From contig CAVQSZ010000014.1 of the NCBI GenBank assembly GCA_963716115.1, positions 124,001-188,000 on the forward strand: a DNA stretch of 64,000 bases, given 5' to 3'. The translations under genes were made by a program, and so were the position numbers. The DNA is from AP-15 sp963716115. GTDB taxonomy: Bacteria > Pseudomonadota > Alphaproteobacteria > ATCC43930 > CGMCC-115725. Below the pieces are notes generated by a model, which saw nothing but the letters and a program-made list of their open reading frames with translations, made no database searches and was not told the origin of the DNA. Shown here piece after piece: positions 10,232 through 18,761 of this stretch. Position 1 is the stretch's first letter. Every line of letters starts with the position of its first letter.

Positions 10232-11001
10232 CCGCGACGCCCCAGGAGCTGCTGGAAACCGCGCGGCGGGCGGCGATCGCCGCCGGCGAGGCGATCATGC
10301 GGGTCTACGCTGCGCCGTTCGACGTCCGGCAGAAGGACGACAAGACGCCGGTGACCGACGCCGACCTCGCCGCCGAGCGGGTCATCCTGGCGATGCTGCG
10401 CGAGGCCTGCCCCGACATCCCGATCGTCTCCGAGGAGCGGGTCGACGCCGAGGGCCTGCCGCCCGCGGCCTCTCGCTTCTGGGTGGTCGACCCGCTCGAC
10501 GGGACCCGCGAGTTCATCGCCAGGAACGGCGAGTTCGCGGTGCTGATCGGTCTGGTCGAGGAAGGCCGCCCGGTGCTCGGCGTGATCCACGGGCCGGCGC
10601 TCGGCGTCACCTACGCGGCCTGCGGGCCGGGCACCGCGACCCGCCGGCGCGGCGGCGGCCCGGCCGAGCCGATCCGGGCGCGCGCCGCGCCGCCGGACGG
10701 GCTCGTCGTCGTTCACAGCCGCTCGCACGAGAACAGCCGCCGGCTCGCCGAATTTCTCGAAGCCTATCCGGCGCGCGAGCGGATGAAATGCGGCAGCGCC
10801 CTCAAATTCGGCGTCATCGCCGAGGGCCTGGCCGACCTCTACCCGCGCTTCGGCACGACCATGGAATGGGACACCGCGGCCGGCCAGGCGGTGCTCGAAG
10901 CCGCCGGCGGCCGGGTCGAAACCTTTGCCGGCGCACCCCTCGCCTACGGCAAGCCCGGCCTCAGGAACGACGGCTTCATCGCCTGGGGCCGCCGCGCCTG
11001 A
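10228..11001 (+). CDS. cysQ: Inositol monophosphatase-superfamily phosphatase, CysQ / 3'(2'),5'-bisphosphate nucleotidase-like
   Basis: A 257-residue metal-dependent phosphatase. The metal sites are visible: VSEERV, WVVDPLDGTREFI and MEWDTAAGQAVLEAAGG. The NGEFAVLIGLV segment after the DGT motif is characteristic of CysQ, which removes 3'-phosphoadenosine 5'-phosphate during sulfate assimilation. Its ATG overlaps the stop of the molybdenum hydroxylase gene (ATGA), so translation is probably coupled. Assignment to CysQ rather than another IMPase is likely but not proven. Confidence 0.85.
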   Translation: MTATPQELLETARRAAIAAGEAIMRVYAAPFDVRQKDDKTPVTDADLAAERVILAMLREACPDIPIVSEERVDAEGLPPAASRFWVVDPLDGTREFIARNGEFAVLIGLVEEGRPVLGVIHGPALGVTYAACGPGTATRRRGGGPAEPIRARAAPPDGLVVVHSRSHENSRRLAEFLEAYPARERMKCGSALKFGVIAEGLADLYPRFGTTMEWDTAAGQAVLEAAGGRVETFAGAPLAYGKPGLRNDGFIAWGRRA

Positions 11002-11074
11002 GAACAGGGCGGGTGTGTACATCCGGCCGGCTTGGTGGCAATCTAATGCGGCCAATCATCGCAAGGGGGCGACC

Positions 11075-11542
11075 ATGAGCGAGCGAGCCGCACGACCGAT
11101 CGGTATCCGCAAGCCGGGCTGGGTCGACGAGTTCCGCGCCTTCATCATGCGCGGCAACGTCGTCGACCTCGCCGTCGGCATCATCATCGGCGTCGCCTTC
11201 ACCGGGGTCGTCAACAGCCTGGTCAAGGACATCTTTACGCCGATCATCGGCCTGCTGGTCGGCGGCATCGACTTCACCAACATCTTCGTCACCTTGAAGG
11301 GACAGTCCGCCGCCACCCTCGCCGACGCGCAGAAGGCGGGGGCCGTGACCCTGAACATCGGCATCTTCATCAACGCGGTCATTCAGTTCATCATCGTCAG
11401 CTTCGCGATCTTCTGGCTGATCAAGGCGCTGACGCGGCTGCATGTGCGCGAGGAGGCGGCGCCGGCGCCGCCGCCCCCGCCGCCGCGCAGCGAGACGCTG
11501 CTCGAGGAGATCCGCGACCTCCTGGCGCAGCGCCGGGCGTAG
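11075..11542 (+). CDS. mscL: Large-conductance mechanosensitive channel MscL
   Basis: A 155-residue inner-membrane channel that opens under membrane tension to release solutes during hypo-osmotic shock. The N-terminal helix and first transmembrane segment (FRAFIMRGNVVDLAVGIIIG) carry the family signature; the second transmembrane segment is IGIFINAVIQFIIVSFAIFW. A Pro-rich linker and a short C-terminal amphipathic helix (ETLLEEIRDLLAQRRA) close the protein. The start at 11075 follows an AAGGGGG ribosome site. Confidence 0.95.
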   Translation: MSERAARPIGIRKPGWVDEFRAFIMRGNVVDLAVGIIIGVAFTGVVNSLVKDIFTPIIGLLVGGIDFTNIFVTLKGQSAATLADAQKAGAVTLNIGIFINAVIQFIIVSFAIFWLIKALTRLHVREEAAPAPPPPPPRSETLLEEIRDLLAQRRA

Positions 11543-11552
11543 CGCGCGTGCG

Positions 11553-12020
11553 CTAGCCTTTCAGGCGCTTGTTGCACTCGCTGTAATAGCCGCCGCCTTT
11601 TTGAATCCAGTGGAGGCCGCCATTGGCGTTGGCGGTTTTGTTGGCGTTGTACTGGTCGAGACAGGTGTGCAGGCGCGCCTTGCCGGTGGACTCGCTGGAA
11701 TATTTCGGCGAGACGGCGGGCGGGAACACGGCGTTGCCGGTGGGCGGCGGGGCTTCCTTCGCGGCGGCCGCCGGGCTCGCCGGCTTCGCGCCCGAGGTGG
11801 CCGAGGCGGCCGTCGGGGTCGGGGCCGCCGCCGCCGTCGCGGCGCATTGCGTCTTGCGGAAATCGGTCCATTTCTCGCCGTTGAGCGTGCCGGCCTGTTG
11901 CGCGGCCTGATATTTGGCGCTGCACTCCTTCATCGTCAGCGCCTGCGCCGGCGGCAGGCCGGCGAATGCGGCGGCGCCGGCCGCAACCGCGGCGCCGAAT
12001 AAAGCCGAGCGGATCGTCAT
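11553..12020 (-). CDS. Secreted protein with two PsiF-like cysteine repeats
   Basis: A 155-residue protein with a clear signal peptide (MTIRSALFGAAVAAGAAAF, cleavage after AQA). Two similar cysteine-pair motifs flank an Ala/Pro/Thr linker: MKECSAKYQAAQQAGTLNG...DFRKTQC and LHTCLDQYNANKT...GGYYSECNKRLKG. Such motifs resemble the short repeat of PsiF and of many alphaproteobacterial periplasmic proteins of unknown function. The start at 12020 is preceded by GAGGAG. It is convergent with mscL with only 10 bases between the stop codons. Confidence 0.75.
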   Translation of the reverse strand: MTIRSALFGAAVAAGAAAFAGLPPAQALTMKECSAKYQAAQQAGTLNGEKWTDFRKTQCAATAAAAPTPTAASATSGAKPASPAAAAKEAPPPTGNAVFPPAVSPKYSSESTGKARLHTCLDQYNANKTANANGGLHWIQKGGGYYSECNKRLKG

Positions 12021-12221
12021 GAACAGCTCCTCTTTCGGGCGAACACGCATCAGATGGGTGCGCCGCGGCGGCGGTTGAAGAACCGCCGGTTCTTTAACCA
12101 TAACTCGCCGGCGACTACCGCCGCGCGATCTGAATTGGACCCGCGCACCGGAAGCACTCGACAAAGCGGCGCCGGACGGGGCCGTCCGCGTCGCCGCAAG
12201 CCGAGCCCGTCGGCCTCGGCA

Positions 12222-13280
12222 TTACCCGGCCCGGCGCCTGAAGCGGGAGCCGAGCACGGTCAGCGAAAAGATCTCGAACAGCATTTGCGCCCCGACCATC
12301 GCGGTGTTGCCGGTGGGGTCGTATTGCGGCGCGACCTCGACCACGTCGCCGCCGACGATGTCGATCCCGGCGAGGCCGCGCAGGATCGCCTGCGCCTCGC
12401 GCGGGGTCAGGCCGCCCGCTTCGGGGGTGCCGGTGCCGGGGGCGTAGGCCGGGTCGAGCCCGTCGACATCGAACGAGATGTAGGTCGGGCCGTCGCCGAC
12501 CACCGCGCGCGCCTTTTCGACGACGCCGGCGATGCCGAGCCGGTCGACATCCTCGATGTGCAATACGGTCATCCCGGATTCGTACGAGAAGCCCCAGAAC
12601 AATTCGGCCGGCCCGCGGATGCCGATCTGAACCGTCCGCTCCGGGTCGAGGGCGCCGGCCAGCACCGCCTGGCGGAACGGGCCGCCATGGTGGAATTTCG
12701 AGCCGTCGATCTCGCCCATCGTGTCGCAATGGGCGTCGATATGGACAAGCCCGACCGGCCGCTCGGCGCCGAGCGCCTTCAGGATCGGGTAGGTCACCGA
12801 ATGGTCGCCGCCGACCGAGAGCGGCCGCACCCCGGCCGTCCGGATGCGCTCGTAGAACGACGCGATGTCCTCGATCGACTGATCGAGGCTGTAGCGCGAG
12901 CGCATCGGCGCGTCGCCGATGTCGGCGGCACTGCATTCGCCCTGCGGCGCAACCTGGAGCGCGTGGTTGTAGGGGCCGATGCGTTCTACGTCGCGCACCG
13001 CCCGCGGCCCGAAGCGCGCGCCGGCGCGGTTGGTGACGCCCAAATCCATCGGCACGCCGACGAGCGCCACGTCGAGCCCGCCGAAATCGGAGAGGTCTTG
13101 CGCATCCGGGCGATAGGGCTGGTCGAGCAGGGTCGACACCCCGGCATAGGGCATCGCCCGCCGGTAGCGCCGGTCGAAGACCAGTGACAAGGGCTTGCGG
13201 AACGCCTCAGGCGCGACCTCGGTTTCCCGCTTCCCCTCGTATTTGGCGCGCAGCGCGTCGAGCTTCGCCTTGTCGAACAT
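12222..13280 (-). CDS. speB: Ureohydrolase, agmatinase-like
   Basis: A 352-residue arginase/agmatinase-family enzyme with a binuclear manganese site: GGDHS with H160, DAHCD with D182, H184 and D186, and SFDVDGLDP with D271 and D273. The sequence fits agmatinase, guanidinobutyrase or a related guanidino hydrolase better than arginase; all release urea. It follows the TPP enzyme by 7 bases and is probably cotranscribed with it, suggesting a joint role in using a guanidino compound or amino acid derivative, which is inference. Confidence 0.88.
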   Translation of the reverse strand: MFDKAKLDALRAKYEGKRETEVAPEAFRKPLSLVFDRRYRRAMPYAGVSTLLDQPYRPDAQDLSDFGGLDVALVGVPMDLGVTNRAGARFGPRAVRDVERIGPYNHALQVAPQGECSAADIGDAPMRSRYSLDQSIEDIASFYERIRTAGVRPLSVGGDHSVTYPILKALGAERPVGLVHIDAHCDTMGEIDGSKFHHGGPFRQAVLAGALDPERTVQIGIRGPAELFWGFSYESGMTVLHIEDVDRLGIAGVVEKARAVVGDGPTYISFDVDGLDPAYAPGTGTPEAGGLTPREAQAILRGLAGIDIVGGDVVEVAPQYDPTGNTAMVGAQMLFEIFSLTVLGSRFRRRAG

Positions 13281-13287
13281 CGGGTTG

Positions 13288-14923
13288 CTACCGCAGGCCG
13301 CGGATGCGCGGCGGGACCAGGATCTTCCAGGGGTCGGGCATCTCGCCGACCGCGACCTCGATCAGGGTCGCGCCGCGCCGCTTCAAGCCCGCGGCGAGCT
13401 CGCGGCGCAAGCCGTCGGGGGTGGTGGTGCGCACCCCGGCGACGCCGAAGCTTTCGGCCAGCTTCGGGAATTGCGGGTTGAGGAGATCGACCCCGATCAG
13501 CCGGTTGCCGTACTCCTCCTTCTGGATGCGCCGGACATTGCCAAAGGCGCCGTCGGCGAAGACGATCGCGACGACATCGATGCCGTGCCGGGCGGCGGTC
13601 GACAATTCCTGCACGTTGTACATAAAGCCGCCATCGCCCGAGACCGACACCACCGGCAGATCGGGCCGCCCGACCTTGGCGCCGAGCGCGGTGGCAAAGC
13701 CAGAGCCCAGGGTCCCCTGATAGCCGCTGTGGATGTAGGTGCGCGGATGGTAGACCGGGAACGCCATCCGCCCGACATAGCCGACCTGCGTCAGATCCTC
13801 GACATAGATGCCCTCGTCGGGCAATTCGGCGCGGATCGCGCGCAGGTATCCGCATTGCGGGCCGAGCCGCTCGTCGAGCCCGGCCAGGGTGCGGGATTTG
13901 AGCGCCTCCAGCTCGTCCTTGCGCGAGGCGGGCTTTGGCGCGATCCGGTCGAGCGCGTGGTGGAGGGCGGCGAGCGCCGGCTTGGCGTCGGCGACGATGC
14001 CGAGCGCCGGCCGGAAGAACCGGGTGATCTCGGCGGGATCGATGTCGATGCGAATGAGCTTAAGGTCGCGGTCCGTCCCCCAGCGCAATTGCGGCTGGTG
14101 CAGGCGGGTCCCGACCGCGAGCACGACATCGGTCTCGCGCCACAGCTCGTGGCCGGCGAGCCCCGATTGCGCCAGGTAATGCCGGTCGCTGACGATGCCC
14201 TTGCCGCCGGTGAAGCTGACGACCGGGGCCTGCAGCAGCTCGGCCAGCGCCAGCGCCTCGGCCCCGGCCTCGACCGCGCCGCCGCCGACAAAGATCAGCG
14301 GCTTCCTGGCCGCGGCGAGGAGGGCTGCCGCCTTGTCGATCAGCTCCGGGTCGGGCTGCGGCCGGAGGCGGCGGCGGCTCGGCCGCCGGCAGCGCGACCT
14401 CGGTTTCGAGCGCCAGCACATCGGGCGGGATTTCGAGGCCGACCGGGCGCGGGCGGCCGTCGCGCAATTGCCGGAACGCCTCGTTGACGAGCGCGCCCGC
14501 CTGGGTCGGGTGCTCGATCCGGCCGGCCCATTTGGTCAGGGTGCGCAGGATGCCGAGCTGGTCCGGGATCTCGTGCAGGAGGCCAAAGCCGCGGCCGATC
14601 ATGTCGGAGGGGATCTGGCCGCTGATGCACAGGACCGGCGCGTTCGTCGCATAGGCGGTGGCGAGCGCCGCGGTGGTGTTGAGGAGCCCCGGACCCGGCA
14701 CCACGGCAAAAGCGCCGACCTTGCCGGTGGCGCGGGCATAGCCCAAGGCCATGTAGGCCGCGCCCTGCTCGTGCCTTGTGTGGATGACCCGCAGCGCCTC
14801 GCCGGCGTCGTAGAAGGCGGCGAACAGCGCGTCGTTCTGCACCCCCGGCAGGGCGAAGACGGTGTCCACACCGTGTCGGCGCAGCATCTCGACCAGCGCC
14901 CCGCCGCCCGTCATCCTGGTCAT
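13288..14923 (-). CDS. Thiamine-pyrophosphate-dependent enzyme, acetolactate-synthase-like, one frame break
   Basis: A TPP enzyme of about 545 residues with the usual three domains: PYR domain (GALVEMLRRHGVDTVFALPG, with the catalytic Glu in THTRHEQGAAYMA context), central domain (KPLIFVGGGAVEAG) and PP domain (SVSGDGGFMYNVQELSTA). The PP-domain metal motif continues as FADGAFGN. The frame changes near 14370 inside a proline-codon run (CCGCCGCCGCC), consistent with an indel error. Specific activity is not readable: acetolactate synthase, sulfoacetaldehyde acetyltransferase or a decarboxylase are possible. The start at 14923 follows GGAGCGAGACG. Confidence 0.85.
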
Positions 14924-14950
14924 CGTCTCGCTCCTCGGATTTCCGCCGCT

Positions 14951-15022
14951 CCCTACCCTCACCCTCCCGCTGACGCGGGTCCCTCCCTCTCCCGCAGTGC
15001 GGGAGAGGGCGGGGTGAGGGCA
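14951..15022. repeat. Palindromic intergenic repeat
   Basis: This non-coding segment begins CCCTCACCC and ends GGGGTGAGGG, so the ends are inverted copies. Inside is a hairpin CTCTCCCGC-AGT-GCGGGAGAG. It separates the MBL hydrolase gene from the TPP enzyme gene. It resembles the longer inverted repeat at 43520-43752. Confidence 0.65.
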
Positions 15023-15909
15023 TCATCGGCCCTCGTCGAACTGGTAGCGGTAGGCGCTGCCGTGGCGGCGGATGCGGCCGACCGTGGGCGCCGGGAAATG
15101 CGCCGGCAGCAGGCGGGCGCCGCTTTCGGCGTGCTCCTCGATGAGCCGCATGCGGGTCGTGCGCGACAGCTCGCGGTCGGTGCAGGCGAGCGTCGACCAT
15201 TCCGGCTTCGCCAATTGCAGCTGGTGGTGGATCACATCGCCCAGGAAGACGGCGCGATCGTCGCCCGAGCGGGCGTGGATCACGACATTGCCCGGCGTGT
15301 GGCCGGGCGCGGCCTCGAACCACAGCCCGTCCTCCATCGCGTAATCGTCGTCGACCAGCACCGACTGCCCGCTCGCCACGACCGGCAGCACGCTGTCCTC
15401 GAAGGCGAGGCGGTGCGGCGAATCCTCGCCGCGCCGCTGGAACGCCTGCCAATGGTCGAACTCGCGCCGGGCCATGACGTAGCGCGCATTGGGGAAGGTC
15501 GGGACCCAGCGGCCGTTGTCGAGCCTGGTGTTCCAGCCGACATGGTCCCAGTGCAGATGCGTGCACATGACGTAGTCGACCTGCTTCGGGCTTGACCCCG
15601 GCTTGCGCGAGGTCGGCGAGGAAGGGGCTGCGCATGCGGTGGAACTGCGGCCGCGAGGGGCGCTCCTTGTCGTTGCCGAGGCAGGAATCGATCAGGATCG
15701 TGTGATGCCCGGTCTTGACGACAAAGCTGTGAAAGCTGAAGACCAGCTTGCCGCTTTCGGGGTCGATCAGCCGCGGCGCCGTTCAGCTCGGGATTGGCCC
15801 GCAGCACCTCGGGATCGAAATCGGGAAAGAAATCCTGGGGCGCGAAGAACGGCCCCTCGAACTCGGTGATCTGATGCACCTCGAAATCGCCGATCCGCGT
15901 CGCCTGCAT
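15023..15909 (-). CDS. MBL-fold metallo-hydrolase, two frame breaks
   Basis: A metallo-beta-lactamase-fold hydrolase of about 295 residues. The zinc motif THLHWDHVGW is followed by further metal ligands in PGHTPGNVVIHARSG, FLGDVIHH and LLPAHFPAPT. Three frames must be joined: 15909 to about 15780 (MQATRIGDFEVHQITEFEG), about 15780 to 15590 (the region with ILIDSCLGND and RMRSPFLADLAQAG) and 15590 to 15023. Both breaks leave well-conserved sequence on each side, so they look like indel errors. The family includes lactonases and sulfatase-like enzymes; the substrate is unknown. Confidence 0.8.
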
Positions 15910-15998
15910 CTTCCCCTCCGCGCTGCGAAGATATTCCGCCGCGGAGCCTACCCCGGCGCGGCGCCGAGGTCGATAGGTCAAGCCTGAGGCGGTGGCGG

Positions 15999-16047
15999 TG
16001 GAAGGCGCGAAAGGGAAACGAACCAAGCTCGCGCTGTGCTGCGCGCC
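15999..16047 (-). pseudogene. Degenerate partial tRNA copy
   Basis: On the minus strand this 49-nt sequence begins GGCGCG, continues with a D-arm-like CAGCACAGCGCGAGC and ends in a T-arm and acceptor end GGTTCG...CGCGCC plus TTCCA. Bases 15999-16024 match 24 of 26 positions of the 3' end of the tRNA at 17183-17208 in direct orientation. The anticodon arm is missing. It may be the displaced end of a tRNA left by an integration, or a decayed duplicate. Confidence 0.6.
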
Positions 16048-16209
16048 AACGCGCTGATATGGGTTGACCGAACGATCCTTGCGAAAGAAGTTCAAACCGC
16101 CCATGCTGTCGCGGCTTGGTTCGGCATTCGAAAGATGTCTTGGGTCGAAGAGTAATTGTGCGCCACGCAAACCTTCTGTGTCTGTGCTCTACATTATGGA
16201 GGTAATCTA

Positions 16210-17127
16210 ATGGCCATCAGCCTGCTGCCGCTGTTGTCTCCCGGCCAAGCACCTTGGCAGCTTCCGATATCCGCCGATCTTTCCTCACTCAGCTCGTACG
16301 GGGTGAGGAACCCGACGACGCTCGCCTTCCCTCCGGCATCGGGCGGTAATTATCCTAGTCAGCAAATCAAAGTTTATAGTCTGAATGCGTCCCTGGCGGC
16401 GAGCATGGGCTACTCGACCTACTTTCAGTCGAAGGCCTCGGTTTCGTTCCAATATTTTCTTTACGAAAATATCTACTACAGCAATCTGTCAATCGTCAAC
16501 CAGTCTCAGTTCGACCCGAATGGGATCCTGGTGAATCTCTACGCCGGCTACGGGTTTCGTATCGTATTGGCCTTCGCTTCCGCCAGCCTCAGCGCGAGCT
16601 CCAGCATCTCGCAGTTCGCAGCCGAGGTCCAAGTGAACGGCGCGGGCCTATACGCCAGCATGTCCTCTCTCGGCTTCAACGCGGGCTCGGCTCTCTCCGA
16701 TGACGTCGCCGCTATCGGCGACATCTTCACGGCGGGGTCGCAGTTCAATGTCGAGGACTATGCCAGCTACAAGCTGGCGCTGCAGAAGTTCAATGACGAT
16801 ATCGCCAGCTCGGGCAACGCAACCGCTATATCTCCCGTCCTGATCGGCGCGGACGTCAACCAGACTGCGATCGAAAGCATGTGCGGCTTCGATTATCCGG
16901 CGTCTGTCGCGTACGCGCTTTGGAGCATCGACCACGGCCATACCGCCGAGGCGGCAGTGCAGGCCATGTCCAAACAGGAGCCGCCGTCCGCCACCCCGTC
17001 GATCACCCTTGATGCTTCCGTCGTCTACGGGGTCTACGCCCAAATCCTCGCGTCCAGCGATACGAGCCTGGCGCCGACCTCGGAGCAGAAGTCCTTCGCG
17101 CATAAGCTGGCGACCTTCGGCTCATGA
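16210..17127 (+). CDS. Orphan hypothetical protein of 305 aa, lower GC than surroundings
   Basis: I do not recognise this protein. It has no clear signal peptide and is rich in Ser, Ala, Tyr and Asn. Residues about 60-175 show strand-like stretches with alternating small residues (for example FASASLSASSSISQ and AAEVQVNGAGLYASM), which would suit long beta-hairpins. The C-terminal third looks helical. The start at 16210 follows a clear GGAGGT seven bases upstream. Codon use is visibly less GC-rich than in neighbours. It sits alone between a tRNA gene and a degenerate copy of that tRNA, so recent acquisition is plausible. A pore-forming or perforin-like fold is only a guess. Confidence 0.75.
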   Translation: MAISLLPLLSPGQAPWQLPISADLSSLSSYGVRNPTTLAFPPASGGNYPSQQIKVYSLNASLAASMGYSTYFQSKASVSFQYFLYENIYYSNLSIVNQSQFDPNGILVNLYAGYGFRIVLAFASASLSASSSISQFAAEVQVNGAGLYASMSSLGFNAGSALSDDVAAIGDIFTAGSQFNVEDYASYKLALQKFNDDIASSGNATAISPVLIGADVNQTAIESMCGFDYPASVAYALWSIDHGHTAEAAVQAMSKQEPPSATPSITLDASVVYGVYAQILASSDTSLAPTSEQKSFAHKLATFGS

Positions 17128-17182
17128 CGTTTTCGGCGGACCTTGTCGGGTTCGAGCTCAACCGGCCCGAGAGACGGCAAGA

Positions 17183-17258
17183 TGGTAGGCGCGAAAGGGA
17201 ATCGAACCCCTGACCTCTCCCATGTGGTAGGAGCGCTCTGCCACTGAGCTACGCGCCT
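17183..17258 (-). tRNA. tRNA, anticodon CAC by position (Val-like), unusual anticodon loop
   Basis: A 76-nt cloverleaf with a 7-bp acceptor stem AGGCGCG/CGCGCCT, D-arm GCTC/GAGC, anticodon stem CTCCT/GGGAG, T-arm AGGGG/CCCTT with loop TTCGATT, discriminator A and an encoded CCA. The seven-base anticodon loop reads ACCACAT, giving anticodon CAC, but position 33 is C instead of the nearly universal U, and one extra T lies between the T stem and the acceptor strand. The same extra T is in the partial copy at 15999-16047, so it is probably not a read error. The amino acid is uncertain. Confidence 0.7.
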
Positions 17259-17276
17259 GCCGGCGCCCGGGGGGTA

Positions 17277-17351
17277 TGGTGGGCGCGACAGGGATTGAAC
17301 CTGTGACCCCACCCGTGTGAAGGGTGTGCTCTCCCGCTGAGCTACGCGCCC
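17277..17351 (-). tRNA. tRNA-Val(CAC)
   Basis: A standard 75-nt cloverleaf: acceptor GGGCGCG/CGCGCCC, T8 A9, D-arm GCTC/GAGC, anticodon stem CACCC/GGGTG with loop TTCACAC, T-arm ACAGG/CCTGT with loop TTCAATC, discriminator A and an encoded CCA. The anticodon is CAC (valine). It lies 18 bases upstream of the other tRNA on the same strand, and its first ten bases overlap the end of the flavin monooxygenase gene. Confidence 0.92.
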
Positions 17352-18592
17352 CGGCCGGCGGCATTTAGGCGGCGGCCCCGTGGGCTGTCAAGAATCACGC
17401 CGGACAGCGTCTCGACCGCGCCGGCGTCGAAATCGTAAAGCCAGCGCAGCGCGTCCGGGGAGCGGTCGGCGGCGGCCGCCCAGGCGGCGTCGCGCGCCTG
17501 CTGCGCCGGCCCGTCGCGCAGGTGGAAGCGGGCCTTGTTGGCGCGCGACATCTCCTGCAGGCGGGTGACCCGCGGCAGGCGCAGCCGCTCGTAGCGGCGC
17601 AGCGCCGCGGCCGGGTCGGCGCCGGGGGCGGCGAGGCAGGCGGCGAGCGTCGCGCCGTCCTCGATCGCCTGGGCGGCGCCCTGGCCCATGAACGGGTACA
17701 TCGGGTGGCAGGCGTCGCCGAGCAGGGTCGTGCGCCCGACCGACCAGCGCGGCAACGGATCGCGGTCGAAGAGCGCCCAGATGAAGCAGGTCTCGGCCGC
17801 AGCGATGATCCGGCGGATTTGGCCGTGCCAGCCCGCGAAGGCGGCGAGCGCGCGGGCGACCGTGGCGCGGTCGGTCCAATCCTCGCGGCTCCATTCGTCG
17901 TGCTCGGTCCAGCCGACAAAGTTCAGCAGCCGCCCGCGCGAGACGAAGTAGTGCACCAGATGCGCGCCGGGACCGACCCAGGATTGCGAGCCGAGCTCGA
18001 GACCCAGGTCGGCGATGCGCTCGACCGGGACGAGGCCGCGATAGGCGACGCAGCCGGCAAAGCGCGGCGCCTCCTCGCCAAACAGCGCCGCCCGCACCGC
18101 CGAATGGATGCCGTCGGCGCCGACCAGCACATCGGCCCGGATCCGCGCGCCGTTCTCGAACCACGCCTCGGCGCTGTCGCCCTTGTCGGCGAGGCCCGCG
18201 AGGCGATGCCCGAGGTGGATCCGCTCGGACGGGAAGCCCGCGGCGATGATTTTGAGCAGGTCGGCGCGGTGGATCGTCATGTGCGGCGCGCCGTAGAGCG
18301 CCTCGCAGAGCGGGTTGAGCGGCGCGCGCTGCAAGGTGCGGCCGTCCTGCCAGCGCCGCTGGTGGGTCCCGATCGGGCGCACCCCCTCGCGGTCGAGCCC
18401 TTCGGCGAGGCCGAGCCGGCGCAGGATGCGGATCGCGTTCGGCCCCATGTTGATGCCGCCGCCGATTTCGGTGAGCTCCGGGGCCTGCTCGTAGACATCG
18501 ACCGCTATGCCCGCCCGGCGCAGCGACAAGGCGGCGCTGAGGCCGCCGATGCCGGCCCCGATCACGGCTACAGCAAGGGCTTTGTCGGTCAT
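17342..18592 (-). CDS. FAD-dependent aromatic monooxygenase, salicylate-hydroxylase-like
   Basis: A 416-residue group A flavoprotein monooxygenase. The FAD dinucleotide motif is VIGAGIGGLSAAL near the N-terminus, the DG motif is VLVGADGIHSAVRAALFG, and the second FAD motif is LLGDACHPMYPFMGQGAAQA. Relatives hydroxylate salicylate or 3-hydroxybenzoate using NADH and oxygen. The stop TAG at 17342-17344 is made of bases 8-10 of tRNA-Val(CAC), so the coding region overlaps the tRNA by 10 bases. It is divergent from the di-heme cytochrome gene. Confidence 0.9.
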   Translation of the reverse strand: MTDKALAVAVIGAGIGGLSAALSLRRAGIAVDVYEQAPELTEIGGGINMGPNAIRILRRLGLAEGLDREGVRPIGTHQRRWQDGRTLQRAPLNPLCEALYGAPHMTIHRADLLKIIAAGFPSERIHLGHRLAGLADKGDSAEAWFENGARIRADVLVGADGIHSAVRAALFGEEAPRFAGCVAYRGLVPVERIADLGLELGSQSWVGPGAHLVHYFVSRGRLLNFVGWTEHDEWSREDWTDRATVARALAAFAGWHGQIRRIIAAAETCFIWALFDRDPLPRWSVGRTTLLGDACHPMYPFMGQGAAQAIEDGATLAACLAAPGADPAAALRRYERLRLPRVTRLQEMSRANKARFHLRDGPAQQARDAAWAAAADRSPDALRWLYDFDAGAVETLSGVILDSPRGRRLNAAGRGA

Positions 18593-18685
18593 TCGTCACC
18601 CGATCCGGGGCAGCTGCGCCGGCCATGGTAGCGCCCGACGCCGGCGGCGCGCCAATGCAATGCGCGCCGATGGTGAGCCGGCGCC

Positions 18686-18714
18686 TTGGAATTCGCTGGC
18701 GTGTCAGCTATGCT
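18686..18714 (+). promoter_or_regulatory. Candidate sigma-70 promoter for the di-heme cytochrome gene
   Basis: TTGGAA at 18686-18691 and TATGCT at 18709-18714 are separated by exactly 17 bases, close to the sigma-70 consensus. It lies 47 bases before the cytochrome start codon in the divergent intergenic region. Prediction by eye only. Confidence 0.4.
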
Positions 18715-18761
18715 TAAGCCCTTGCGGCCGGGGCGACGCGCCGGAAACGACGGGGGGAAGC

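Noticed and set aside
12222..13187. Plus-strand open frame opposite the ureohydrolase gene
   Set aside because: It is a compositional shadow; the minus-strand protein has all ureohydrolase metal motifs.
17183..17258. tRNA-Trp (anticodon CCA)
   Set aside because: The AGGCGCG acceptor stem is reminiscent of tRNA-Trp, but a CCA reading needs a shifted stem that does not pair; the pairing stem gives CAC.
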